From positions 1,364,001 through 1,428,000 of the forward strand of contig NZ_CP041743.1 in assembly GCF_007556815.1 (NCBI RefSeq): a stretch of DNA of 64,000 bases. Reading direction: 5' to 3'. The position numbers and the translations under genes are program-made. This document shows, one piece after another, positions 47,401 through 53,461 of the stretch. Source of the stretch: Paraburkholderia megapolitana. Its GTDB lineage: Bacteria > Pseudomonadota > Gammaproteobacteria > Burkholderiales > Burkholderiaceae. Positions within the stretch are counted from its first letter, which is position 1. Each line of letters starts with the position of its first letter. The notes beneath the pieces are model-generated. The model did not search any database. It was not told the DNA's origin and worked only from the letters and a program-made list of their open reading frames with translations.

Positions 47401-48213
47401 GCCAATGCGTTCCTGGGGCAGGCGCATGGCATGTTGCCGGCCGATGGCAATAGTGGGCTGGGCTACATGTTCTATGCGACGCCGGAGCAGAAGGCGAACG
47501 CGGACGTGTATGCGGGCTATTACCCGGACGGTGCGGGCATGAACCGGCCCACTGCGGGAGATATCGCGAACTCAGTCAATCGTGAGGCGGCGTACCGGGA
47601 TGCCTATGCGAAAGGCACATTGGCGTCCGCGGCCGGTGCTGGGCTGATTGCTGGTGGGCCCGCGATAGCTGCGTTGCCAGGTGTACCGATCCTCGGTGCA
47701 GAGGGTGCGTTGGGTTCGGGTGCCATGGCGTCGCCAATGGGGACCGGTATTATCAGCGCGGGTATCAATGCGAGCTCGCAGTATGCGCAGGATGGCAAGA
47801 TCAACCCGGTCGATGTAGTCAGCGCGTTTGCGACAGGTACGGCCGGCTCGTACGGTAAGCTATGGTGGAATGTCGGACTGAATACGATCGGTGGAATAAC
47901 GACGACGACACTGAATGATATTTTGTATGGAAAAAATGAAAGTGTAATAGGATCAGGCATTTCCAGCGGTGTTTTGTCTGCTTTAGGCTATGGCGCAGGC
48001 AAGGTCATTGGAGATGGCATCAATTCCATAATGAAGCCAACTGTCAATAATTTGAATAACTGGACGGGCCCTGGAGTCTGGTCAAGTAGTGGATACAACA
48101 TTTTCAGGCCCAACAACAGCGCTACGATGGGTGCGACGTTTGGCGGTGGTGTTGTACAGGAGGCTCTGAAAAATGCTATTGAGCACGGCCAGTCCTCTGA
48201 AGGAGGAAAATGA
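38494..48213 (+). CDS. cdiA: CdiA-like two-partner-secretion exoprotein / contact-dependent inhibition toxin carrier
   Basis: A 3239-residue giant exoprotein. It starts with an extended signal peptide (MNKNCYRVIFNRARGALMVVQEN) ending at about Ala68. The TPS secretion domain follows, with NPNF (135-138) and NPSG (176-179) and GGGFINTSRATLTTG. The body is FHA-type beta-helix repeats (EAGASNVTLDAKK-like and TVSGDSVTIRGRTG patterns). A central block (residues 960-1150) contains WWTPQNANIVMRDAYYLNPADI and YGNCTSACTRIETYPQY, the place where receptor-binding regions sit in other CdiA proteins. The C-terminal toxin region begins after DLYNRQLHPDE (2914-2924); its last 100 residues are visibly more AT-rich. 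The stop overlaps the next gene by four bases. Gene order A-I-B is Burkholderia-type. The toxin activity is not identified. Confidence 0.92.
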   Translation: MNKNCYRVIFNRARGALMVVQENGLAPHAAGGRRASGALVVSAILQTTRRPIALAAMLLLGVPAIAMAQIVAAPGSGAHVIQTQNGLPQVDVARPSGAGVSVNTYSQFDVQRAGAILNNSPTIVQTRQAGYINGNPNFGANDAARIIVNQVNGNNPSQLRGFVEVAGQRADVVIANPSGLVVDGGGFINTSRATLTTGIPFYGVDGSLAGFNVNRGLVTVVGSGLNASGVDRVDLIARAVEANAAIYANNLNVLTGANQVNHDTLATSRIQGEGAVPAVALDIGQLGGMYANRIFLVGTEGGVGVRNAGTIVADAMGLTLTTEGRLVQAGTISALGNVAVSAAGGIENTGTTYSQQSVSLNTGADMANSGTLAAQHHVGVNAGSVDSTGSIGAGVDSDGVLTQAGELQLTTAGRLSATGRNLAGGNATLKGSAVNLAGSTTAASGNLSMTSTTGDVNLTNATTSAQGSVTVNAAGALVNDYGKVSGQQDVNATSGSISNVGGTLESQGAMQLQTGAFSNSQGTVQSGGALTVTGSTIDNSNGTLTATQIGLVAGALSNAHGVIQARNELKATAAGAISNQGGKLESLSDDGTLSVTGASIDNTSGRIVNAGTGTTQIDAGTQLVNTGGTAGGNGDVAVHGASIMNTAKGQLVAGDNLTFGNANQIVNDGGNLTAGGTLSMHRPTSTFSNVGGTVNAAHVNLDTARLDNTDGQIGNLAGSPGNVSVQTGTLTNPGGAITSTQDLIVTAGVLMGDGRLTGGRDTTVSLQGNYTNDAANLITANRHLTFSTTGQLTNTGRLASAGNMTINANGIVNQAGAMLASGNPGDDSSGMTTLDAGPGDIDNAGSIDGNAVTTSGNILTNTGAIIGGTLTHTAGTIVNDGAKAVIAGANQVNLYASETLTSQHGATIVSLGDINIARDGQKDANDKLVNQTGTVNNLSSTIEAGGQLNVAANQLNNVRQDIQTQTDTSSSTSTMSELPWWTPQNANIVMRDAYYLNPADIVSITPVVTPDGFVVQKVVANLPSSVSAFQWRQSGLTYSQPNGGSRVEFQKDSRLTPAASQVVLYAYSVQTGQSNPDHAGGTAWPQFSKTTTDNQQGTTTYSNQYGNCTSACTRIETYPQYTDPTTLIQKDTEQRRGGSGPGSYPVEVERIATRTVAQTTLSPASGAAALLTSGAAMNLAIGTQLNNDNGTIAAGGDLRVNDQAVLDDGSHAMIRNTSTQLSTTYSFQNSSGYGSPWASDPTAPAQWTTWTRPSITLPTGIAGGTITSNKTVTIDAGSIVNTSVPATTGPTGASAVVLGLTAATLAGGQSTGPGGAIRTVDGARTTMPNPALPPGGLFTLVTAPEQPYAVVTDPRFTRYSSFISSDYMLSQLGLDPGAIAKRLGDGYYESQLVMNQITNLTGKRYLAGHSSNEAGYRQLMTNGAVFARQFGLAPGIALTDAQMAALTTDIVWLVNQTVTLPDGSEQTALVPQVYLSKPGNPNLSPTGALIAGDAVALKARDILNQGATVAGTRDTVLLASNDIQNLGGTISGDNLALVAGRDIVNQSITGTETTHFATGTSTHTSIAALGQLTAGSNLMMQAGNDIDVRGARVSAGQNLSAMAGNAVNVGTVATGSSVSTQTDARNTRQQIDTAQVGSVLQTGGNLGVTSGGDIGITGSTLKSGGDMLVAGSGNVTIQAAKDSTSTRLNAAAGKNWSVDNRTLETGVGSRLSAGGSATVLAGVQRTSDGMLVLPEASIGEQKNLAVTGSGIAAGTNGAGNGAVSLGASGDVTIAEMRTRADGNSASHAESRNPLSRRSTDSARSYAGDNANGSLVSGDSVSIHSGKDINVTGSAVVGTGDVSLDAARRVNILAAEDRNDSSAYYDRKRSGLMGSGGLGFTIGSTQQKAQSDNHGVQQSQRRSAVGSVQGNVSIKAGENVHIGGSDVIAGKAADDPADATGNIRIAGQKVTIDPGQDDARAHDQQESKSRGFTAAITGTPFDAVRNVRDNASSGNGFQRAHGVVTEAGASMLDVPSIALTYGRSESSSVTDRSSRTNAGSAIRGAGNVTVIATGGSERDTQGHATDGDITVVGSSISAGGKTLLDANRRVTLAASTDQYQQNTHSSSSSTSLALLSSPSLGNVVRWISGTANNDGVGLSPYNASRENSDGNLSGTRQTATVVSGDSVTIRGRTGDVNVIGSGVSGTHDVRVTADQGAVNVLAGLETNRSHEESSSRRIGNLGSNGTSTGFSVGVSNSHSVQDSANQTQGTMRSQIASASGNVTLDAKKDLTVTGSDLMTSKDLKLQGENLHLDSGTDRTQNSMSQHASQFGVSLALGGAVGNAMSAVNQTTGNPARGDDVRLGALDKTQAALTAYNATKVAQAFDAGKSTAQPLVKATASVGGGVSSSESRSSALANAGSTLTASGKVSLIATGSGAKDADGFATDGDIDARGTRISGRNVVLDAARDINLQSAKDTTQMSNWNSSSGGSIGIGANLGGQQNGFTLELAASAARGNVSGQSVMNRDTVVSAGDTLTVKSGRDTSLRGAQAMGNRVVSDVGRDLNIESQQDTATYESRQTGAGLQMSVCVPPFCLGQTVNGSVNVSQQNIRATFASVNRQSGIFAGDGGYEVNVGNHTQLDGGAIAATAGGDRNSFSTQSFGYTDIENCASHSGSAVGFSASGGVGNSSSKGINLNTPVTQAGAMSPGPVTANGLGPGGFSVAGTGSDVTGTTYATVNPGSITVRGDAGTGHDSAVGLNRDMSIANGAVQNTFDARKVQNDLAVQQAAGQVGMQVVGEVGKHLTDKAAEAVKKASDGLTAAQASGDAAAISKAQAELDTANRQYAMWNGDSASRVGAHSIVSAAAAALGGGNVAGAVVGTVAGDYAGAAVGQMAGNTLGGTLLTNLVTGAAGAVAGGVVGGASGAISGAGGALSADLYNRQLHPDERQWIRDNAAAYAKQQDITLEQAVSALTAQADRQVQNGSSGAWDRNANAFLGQAHGMLPADGNSGLGYMFYATPEQKANADVYAGYYPDGAGMNRPTAGDIANSVNREAAYRDAYAKGTLASAAGAGLIAGGPAIAALPGVPILGAEGALGSGAMASPMGTGIISAGINASSQYAQDGKINPVDVVSAFATGTAGSYGKLWWNVGLNTIGGITTTTLNDILYGKNESVIGSGISSGVLSALGYGAGKVIGDGINSIMKPTVNNLNNWTGPGVWSSSGYNIFRPNNSATMGATFGGGVVQEALKNAIEHGQSSEGGK
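46671..46997 (+). repeat. CdiA segment duplicated downstream (copy 1)
   Basis: This part of cdiA, from GGTACGGGTCATGACAGCG to about TCGGTGC, recurs near-identically at 48460-48750. It encodes the stretch from GTGHDSAVGLNRDMSIANG to YAMWNGDSASRVG. Confidence 0.9.
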
Positions 48214-48425
48214 TTTTCCGTCTTATCAGGGTATTTTTACTTGCATTTTTAATTTGGATGGTTGCGTGTTCTTTGATGTGGGGGGTAGGTGCAATTTTAT
48301 ATTCCTATTTTAATGGTTTGAGTTATTCGTTAAGATGGAGTGATATTAAATCAATTGTAAAATTGACGCTGATTATATCATTTGCATACACATTTCTTGC
48401 TTGGTTGAGCATCGGTCGTTCTTAG
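48210..48425 (+). CDS. cdiI: Predicted immunity protein of the main CdiA toxin (two TM)
   Basis: A 71-residue inner-membrane protein. Two hydrophobic segments (RVFLLAFLIWMVACSLMWGV and SIVKLTLIISFAYTFLAWL) are joined by a short polar loop. Its ATG lies inside the cdiA stop (ATGA overlap), the classic place for cdiI, and its base composition is as AT-rich as the toxin end. A tiny two-TM immunity protein fits a toxin that acts at the inner membrane, as with the E. coli EC93 ionophore toxin (precedent only). No sequence family recognised. Confidence 0.78.
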   Translation: MIFRLIRVFLLAFLIWMVACSLMWGVGAILYSYFNGLSYSLRWSDIKSIVKLTLIISFAYTFLAWLSIGRS

Positions 48426-48955
48426 TGTCGCGAACACAAGTCATCCGCGAAGCGCGTGAGGGTACGGACCATGACAGCACGGTGGGCCTGAACCGTGACA
48501 TGTCGATTGCAAACGGCGCCATGCAGAACACGTTCGATGCGCAGAAGGTGCAGAACAACCTCGCTGTACAGCAGGCGGTGGGTCGGGGCGGGATGCAGGT
48601 GGTGGGTGAAGTCGGGAAGCACCTCACGGATAAGGCTGCTGAAGCTGTGAAGAGGGCGAGTGATAGGCCGACTGCGGCGCAGGCGGAGCTGGATACGGCT
48701 AACCGGCAATATGCGATGTGGAACGGGCACAGCACGAGCCGCGTCGGAGCGTTCGGCACGACAGCGATGACGAGCCCGGGCAGTAGCCCGGATTTGTCGG
48801 CGGGCATTGGCCTTGGTACTGGATTAACAGGTGGTTTTGCACAGAACTTAATTCCCGGCCCAGTCGGTACGAGCTTAGGGTATTTGTTCCAGATCGTACC
48901 TGGCCCCATGCAGTCAGCGATTGAAAAATCAAAGAATGCTGGGAGCGAAAAGTAA
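48425..48955 (+). CDS. Displaced CdiA C-terminal module 2 (5'-truncated)
   Basis: An open frame of 176 residues (GTG overlapping the cdiI stop) that repeats a CdiA segment and then diverges. Residues from GTDHDSTVGLNRDMSIANGAMQNTFDAQKVQNNLAVQQA to YAMWNGHSTSRVGAF match CdiA closely, except for a clean 12-residue deletion between two GCGCAGGC copies. The tail (GLTGGFAQNLIPGPVGTSLGYLFQIVPGPMQSAIEKSKNAG) is new and Gly/Pro-rich. Without the LYN segment and most of CdiA it cannot be secreted by itself. It looks like an older toxin end displaced by acquisition of the current one, as in orphan cdiA-CT modules. Confidence 0.75.
   Translation: MSRTQVIREAREGTDHDSTVGLNRDMSIANGAMQNTFDAQKVQNNLAVQQAVGRGGMQVVGEVGKHLTDKAAEAVKRASDRPTAAQAELDTANRQYAMWNGHSTSRVGAFGTTAMTSPGSSPDLSAGIGLGTGLTGGFAQNLIPGPVGTSLGYLFQIVPGPMQSAIEKSKNAGSEK
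48460..48750 (+). repeat. Duplicated CdiA segment (copy 2)
   Basis: Near-identical to 46671-46997 except for scattered changes and one 36-bp deletion; the deletion end points coincide with an 8-bp direct repeat (GCGCAGGC) in copy 1. This homology could drive recombination swapping the toxin end. Confidence 0.9.
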
Positions 48956-49206
48956 TGCATTATGAAATGAAACGTAAGTCGATATATCGCCGCTTTGCTA
49001 TTGGATATCTCGGCATCTTGGGGATGATTCTCGTTGCTTTGGCGTTCTCTGTTACACAGGGAGCGAGCTGGAAACCGGTTCTCGTTGGAGTGCCTGTCTA
49101 TTTGACATTTTTGGTTGCCGTTACTTATAAATTAATCAAAGAACTACACGCTTTGAAGCGAGAGGAAGGAGAAGCTGAAAAGTCGTTGAATAGCGACGAG
49201 CAGTAA
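48955..49206 (+). CDS. Predicted immunity protein of module 2 (two TM)
   Basis: An 83-residue protein with a basic start (MHYEMKRKSIYRRF), two TM segments (near residues 15-34 and 42-61) and a charged C-terminal helix (KLIKELHALKREEGEAEKSLNSDEQ). Its ATG begins at the last base of the preceding stop (TAATG), exactly as expected for an immunity gene after a toxin end. It is similar in size and layout to the main cdiI, but no sequence match is obvious. Confidence 0.68.
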   Translation: MHYEMKRKSIYRRFAIGYLGILGMILVALAFSVTQGASWKPVLVGVPVYLTFLVAVTYKLIKELHALKREEGEAEKSLNSDEQ

Positions 49207-49220
49207 CGACAATACCGGCG

Positions 49221-49511
49221 TTGGCGACAAGCATGTCCACTATTGGGACACCCGTTGGACAGCTAGCGATTACGTCATTGGTAGGTTCATGGTTCTTAAA
49301 TGGTATCCAGCAGGCAGCTCGACCCAATTTTGGCGATTACTCGGTGTCCACTGCGATTGGCCAAGTAACTGGTGCGATGACTGGAAAGTATCCGTTGGTG
49401 GCTCCAATAATCAACGAATTCGGCAACGTGCCGGGCAATAGTGCCCAAGCTCAGCAGGCAAAGGACTGGGCAGGCAAGAATGTGCAAGAGTTGATGAAGG
49501 GATCTCAATAA
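49221..49511 (+). CDS. Displaced CdiA C-terminal module 3 (5'-truncated)
   Basis: A 96-residue frame with a TTG start and no own ribosome site, ending FGNVPGNSAQAQQAKDWAGKNVQELMKGSQ. Like modules 1 and 2 it has a Gly/Ser/Ala-rich hydrophobic part (GTPVGQLAITSLVGSWFLNGIQQAA; STAIGQVTGAMTGKYPLVAPIINEF) and a short helical end. Directly before it is the immunity gene of module 2, and directly after it another two-TM gene, one base away. It is best read as the remaining tail of an older cdiA end. Confidence 0.62.
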   Translation: MATSMSTIGTPVGQLAITSLVGSWFLNGIQQAARPNFGDYSVSTAIGQVTGAMTGKYPLVAPIINEFGNVPGNSAQAQQAKDWAGKNVQELMKGSQ

Positions 49512-49512
49512 G

Positions 49513-49758
49513 ATGGCGATAAGATTTATTGTTGATGGAAATATCTCCGGCTGGGCGCGATCTGGTCTTGTCGTGCTGGGCATCACTTTGACTTACTGTG
49601 GCTTGGTTTTCCGCTCGTTGCCTAAAGCCATTGCGGTTGCTTTGATAATTTTGGGTTCCCAGTTTCTGCTGTTGGAGGTTACGCGTCTTATGCAAAAGCG
49701 CTGGGTCTTAGGCCATTCGACAACAGCTATAAGAAAGCTCGCGACAGCTACAAAGTGA
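49513..49758 (+). CDS. Predicted immunity protein of module 3 (two TM)
   Basis: An 81-residue protein with two TM segments close together (WARSGLVVLGITLTYCGLVF and AIAVALIILGSQFLLLEV) and a basic tail (MQKRWVLGHSTTAIRKLATATK). It starts one base after the stop of module 3. Same size class and layout as the other immunity candidates, with no recognisable shared sequence. A role in protecting the cell from the module 3 end is inferred from place. Confidence 0.62.
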   Translation: MAIRFIVDGNISGWARSGLVVLGITLTYCGLVFRSLPKAIAVALIILGSQFLLLEVTRLMQKRWVLGHSTTAIRKLATATK

Positions 49759-49783
49759 AAGACGAAAAACTGGATAAGCGAAA

Positions 49784-50218
49784 ATGAATGAAACAACTCT
49801 CGACAAAGTGGTGAACGAGGACAGGTTTGCTGTTGCCCAGGTAATTCTGTATCTATTCGCATTCCTCCAGGTGCTAGTGGCGCTGGGCACAGGTATCGGA
49901 GGAGCATCCTTCGAGGTTCCCCCGCAAGGCTCAATGATGCAACGGGTGTCGGCCACGACCAACGCGATCATCAACATCCTCAGTTTTGCCGTTGGGTATG
50001 TACTGCTCGCCCGTTGTCTCTATCGATGTACGACGCTGGTATGGCGGATCGCGATGTGCGTTTTCCTCATCAACGCAGGCGTCGCCGTACTTGCATTCGC
50101 AGCGAGGCCAAATCCATACCCGGTCTTGACGTTTTGTCTGTCGATCTCTGGGGCGATTTCGGTCTGGAGAGGTCGAAGCGCAATGAGACCCCGTGCAGAA
50201 CCGGAAGCGATACGTTGA
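49784..50218 (+). CDS. Four-TM membrane protein in the CDI locus
   Basis: A 144-residue protein with four hydrophobic segments (VAQVILYLFAFLQVLVALG; IINILSFAVGYVLLARCLY; LVWRIAMCVFLINAGVAVLAF; PVLTFCLSISGAISVW). It lies between the module 3 pair and a broken CdiA fragment, so it could be the immunity protein of a lost toxin end or an unrelated passenger. It is larger and more GC-rich than the other immunity candidates. No family recognised. Confidence 0.58.
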   Translation: MNETTLDKVVNEDRFAVAQVILYLFAFLQVLVALGTGIGGASFEVPPQGSMMQRVSATTNAIINILSFAVGYVLLARCLYRCTTLVWRIAMCVFLINAGVAVLAFAARPNPYPVLTFCLSISGAISVWRGRSAMRPRAEPEAIR

Positions 50219-50426
50219 TCTTTACAACCGCTAGTTGCATCCCGAAGAAAAGACACTAGCAAAGCAACTTACCGACAAGAGCGCTCACAGGTACACGCAG
50301 GCGCCGATCAATCCGACCAACGTCGGATACGCGATTGAAGGTTACAGCGTTGGCAACCGCGAGGTAGAGTTTTCGAATCTCGACGGACGAGTAGGGCGCC
50401 GTCGGTCATTGCTGGAAACGACTTGA
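50217..50426 (+). pseudogene. Relic of a CdiA toxin-junction region, with stop
   Basis: The reading DLYNR-stop-LHPEEKTLAKQLTDKS matches the CdiA junction DLYNRQLHPDE with an in-frame TAG at 50232-50234 in place of the glutamine codon. It continues (SAHRYTQAPINPTNVGYAIEG...) to a stop at 50424-50426. It differs from the current CdiA after the motif, so it stems from another allele. It has no start of its own and is surely non-functional. Confidence 0.7.
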
Positions 50427-50548
50427 AATCAATAGAGGAGTAGTGCCAACAAAGCGATGCCTCATTAGTTATTAGCGGTCGGCTTACAGGTGCTGGGAAG
50501 CCACTACCGGAAATCTTGAAATCTGTCGAATCGGGGATAGAAAAAGCA

Positions 50549-52309
50549 ATGAAACGAACCACACGGCTGGCGGCCTTGCCGATCACAGTCTTGGTATCGC
50601 TCGGGGTGCACGCTCAACAGACTCCCACGCCTGCCGACGAGGTCGCCGCCGCGCGAGCAAACGCAGAACGCGACCGCCAGGCACAACAGCAACACGACGC
50701 ACAGCAACGCGACGCGACTGTACGCGCACCTTCAGCACGCTCCGACTTACCGAAGCCCGAAACGTATCCATCGCTACCGTCCGAGCAACCGTGCTTCCAC
50801 ATCAGCCGCTTCACACTCGACATGCCTGACTCGCTGCCCGCGGCCGTCAAATCATCGGGAGCCTCAACGTTGCCAATGGACCGTTTCGCCTTCGCCCACG
50901 AATGGCTGAACCACTACGCGGGCCAGTGCATCGGCCAGCAAGGCGTTGACGCACTACTAAAAGGTCTCTCCCAAGCGATTCTGTCACGCGGTTACGTCAC
51001 CACGCGCGTACTCGTCCCCGAGCAGGACTTATCGAGCGGCACACTCAAGCTCGCCTTGATCCCCGGCGTCATTCATCACATTCGCTTTGCCGACGAAAAA
51101 CTATACGGCACATGGAAACCGGCCTTCCCGACAAGGGATGGTGACCTGCTGAACCTGCGCGACCTCGAACAGGGTCTGGAGCAGATGAAGCGCGTCTCGA
51201 ACCAGGACGTATCGATGCAGATCGTCCCCGGCGAGCAGCCAGGCGAAAGTGACATAGTGCTCGATGTGAAGCGGAGCAAGCCGTGGACACTCGTCGCATC
51301 GATCGACAACTCCGGCACGCGGCCCACCGGCAAGCTGCAAGGCAATCTCTCGATCGGGTTCTACAACCCACTCGGCCTGAACGACATCTTCAACATCGGC
51401 GTGAGCCAGGATCTCGAATTCGGTGACAGCCGCCTCGGCTCGCACGGCTGGAACAGCATCTATTCGATCCCGTGGGGCTACTGGACCGCCACGCTGTCGG
51501 CGTACACGAACGCCTACTATCAGCAGATTGCCGGCGTGAATCAGACGTTCGTCGCGAGCGGCAACTCGAAGACGGTCGATTTCAAGCTGGCCCGTGTGCT
51601 GATGCGCAACCAATATGACGTATTGGGCGGGTATCTCCGGCTATCGCGCCGCTTTGGTCGGAGTTTTATTGAGGATACCGAGATTCCCCAGCAGCGCCGC
51701 AATAACACGATCATTGAAATCGGCATGACCGATCGGCACTACTTCGCCAGTGCGCAGTTCGATGGCGCACTCGCGTACCGGCAGGGCGTCGGCGCATTCG
51801 GCGCACAGGACGACGTGTTTGCAGCGGCCGGTGGTCCGACCTATCGCTACCGGATGGCCGTGCTCGACGCGAACCTGTCGGTGCCATTCGCAATCGCGAA
51901 GCAGCCGTTCCGCTATGTCGGAACGTTCCACGGCCAGTACACCGGGAACACGCTGTACTACATCGATAACCTGACGATCGGCAGCCGCTACACGGTACGA
52001 GGTTTCGACGGGGAAACGCTGCTGGCAGCTACGCGCGGGTTCTACTGGCGCAACGAACTGCAAATGCCGATCGGCCAAACCGGACACGCGCTCTATTCGG
52101 GATTGGACTATGGCCGGGTCTTGGGCGCGCAGCCGATCGCACTGGCTGGCACGCAACTCGCGGGCGCGGTGATCGGCGTAAAGGGCAGCGCCGGCAATCG
52201 ACTGGGGACGTATGCGTATGACCTGTTTGCGGGCACGCCGATCTACAAGCCGTCTGGATTTCCGACTGCGCGCGTTACGGTCGCCTTCCAGGCGACCTCG
52301 CAGTTCTAG
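50549..52309 (+). CDS. cdiB: CdiB outer-membrane two-partner-secretion transporter
   Basis: A 586-residue Omp85-family transporter that would carry CdiA across the outer membrane. It has a signal peptide (MKRTTRLAALPITVLVSLGVHA), a helical N-terminal plug-like stretch rich in Ala/Gln/Arg/Asp (residues 30-65), POTRA domains (PCFHISRFTLDMP; GYVTTRVLVPEQDLSSGTLKLALIPG) and a 16-strand barrel. The conserved barrel-loop motif is TVRGFDGE, and the C-terminus ends in Phe. The ATG at MKRTTR is used. In Burkholderia-type loci the B gene comes last, as here. Confidence 0.94.
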   Translation: MKRTTRLAALPITVLVSLGVHAQQTPTPADEVAAARANAERDRQAQQQHDAQQRDATVRAPSARSDLPKPETYPSLPSEQPCFHISRFTLDMPDSLPAAVKSSGASTLPMDRFAFAHEWLNHYAGQCIGQQGVDALLKGLSQAILSRGYVTTRVLVPEQDLSSGTLKLALIPGVIHHIRFADEKLYGTWKPAFPTRDGDLLNLRDLEQGLEQMKRVSNQDVSMQIVPGEQPGESDIVLDVKRSKPWTLVASIDNSGTRPTGKLQGNLSIGFYNPLGLNDIFNIGVSQDLEFGDSRLGSHGWNSIYSIPWGYWTATLSAYTNAYYQQIAGVNQTFVASGNSKTVDFKLARVLMRNQYDVLGGYLRLSRRFGRSFIEDTEIPQQRRNNTIIEIGMTDRHYFASAQFDGALAYRQGVGAFGAQDDVFAAAGGPTYRYRMAVLDANLSVPFAIAKQPFRYVGTFHGQYTGNTLYYIDNLTIGSRYTVRGFDGETLLAATRGFYWRNELQMPIGQTGHALYSGLDYGRVLGAQPIALAGTQLAGAVIGVKGSAGNRLGTYAYDLFAGTPIYKPSGFPTARVTVAFQATSQF

Positions 52310-52466
52310 GTCGATTGTGTCAAGACTATCCCAAGTCTAGATTCTCCGTGCGGCAGCTTTTGCGTCGCGTCTTTTATACAGTAATCGCGCAAGGGAAATT
52401 GGGATCAAGTCGAAAAATTGCACGTCGTAACTTGTTAGGAATATTTATCAATCAAAGGAATTAGTA

Positions 52467-53357
52467 ATGAGGAAGCAATTTCTTCTGGCAAGCTTGGTAA
52501 GTTCAACCGTCTTGCTCGCGGCGTGTGGTGGGAGCAACGGCGGGAACATCAATGGAGGAACGAGCACCTCGAACGATAACGCGGCCGAAACACCAACTAC
52601 CGCTCCGCCCAATTCTTCGACACCACAGCCTTCGATCCACGCAGCATGCCGGCCCGACGGCAGCTTTACCTATTCGGGGTCCGCCTCTCAAGTAGCGGCA
52701 AACAACGGACAACTGGCTGTGGTGGTGGTCCCCACACTACCTAATGCCTATGCGAAGAACAGGAACATGACTGCCGCAGACGTACCCGCATCGAGTCTCG
52801 TACAGCAACCGGGTGGCGCGTTCACGACGCTTGCCTCATCGGCGGCGGAGACGGACTGTCTTGGGCTCGAACACGGGGCGGTGACGGAGATTCAGAGTGT
52901 CGGCAGCGATGTGACGATCGGCCGGTGGAACAAGGCCATGGATACGGATGGCAACACCTATAACGATCAGCAAGGCGTTCACTACGCGGTCGGTAGGCCG
53001 CTGGCGCTGTCCGCGACGAGCGGCACGCTCGCGTGTACTCAATTGATCGCAGACAGGGTGGCGAGCGAATTCGGCAGCCCGGGAGGCACGCTCGAAACGA
53101 GCTCAGCCACGCTCAATCTCGCGACGCGCACGCTCAATAATCTGAGCCTGTTGATCAATTCGACTGATCCTCAATATGCGCAGACGAATCCCCAATACAC
53201 GCTGACGCACGCAGAGGCGCCATTGAACGGTGTTTCGAAGACCGAGCGGTTGTGGGTTCAGTCAGTTGTCGTGGGACGCGATGCGACGCAGCCGATGGTT
53301 GCCGTCGGTTACTCGACAGGATCTTTGGGTGGAGTCGTAGTCCTGTCGTGCCGTTGA
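52467..53357 (+). CDS. Lipoprotein downstream of cdiB
   Basis: A 296-residue lipoprotein (signal MRKQFLLASLVSSTVLLAAC, Cys20) followed by a Gly/Asn/Thr-rich tether and a domain of unknown family (FTYSGSASQVAANNGQLAVVVVPTLPN; SDVTIGRWNKAMDTDGNTYNDQQGVHYAVGRP; ...VGYSTGSLGGVVVLSC). Three more cysteines, besides Cys20, could form disulfides. AAGGAATT precedes the ATG. Its leader resembles that of the next gene. In Burkholderia, an accessory lipoprotein gene (bcpO) often belongs to such loci, which makes a role in CDI plausible; the function is not known. Confidence 0.8.
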   Translation: MRKQFLLASLVSSTVLLAACGGSNGGNINGGTSTSNDNAAETPTTAPPNSSTPQPSIHAACRPDGSFTYSGSASQVAANNGQLAVVVVPTLPNAYAKNRNMTAADVPASSLVQQPGGAFTTLASSAAETDCLGLEHGAVTEIQSVGSDVTIGRWNKAMDTDGNTYNDQQGVHYAVGRPLALSATSGTLACTQLIADRVASEFGSPGGTLETSSATLNLATRTLNNLSLLINSTDPQYAQTNPQYTLTHAEAPLNGVSKTERLWVQSVVVGRDATQPMVAVGYSTGSLGGVVVLSCR

Positions 53358-53461
53358 TCTCAGTGGGTGTTGTGCAGGAATCACACCGGCCGATTTGAAT
53401 AAATCAAACTGATGGTGTGACGTAATTTGTTAGTTATGTTTAAAGATTAAAGGGGTGGAAA

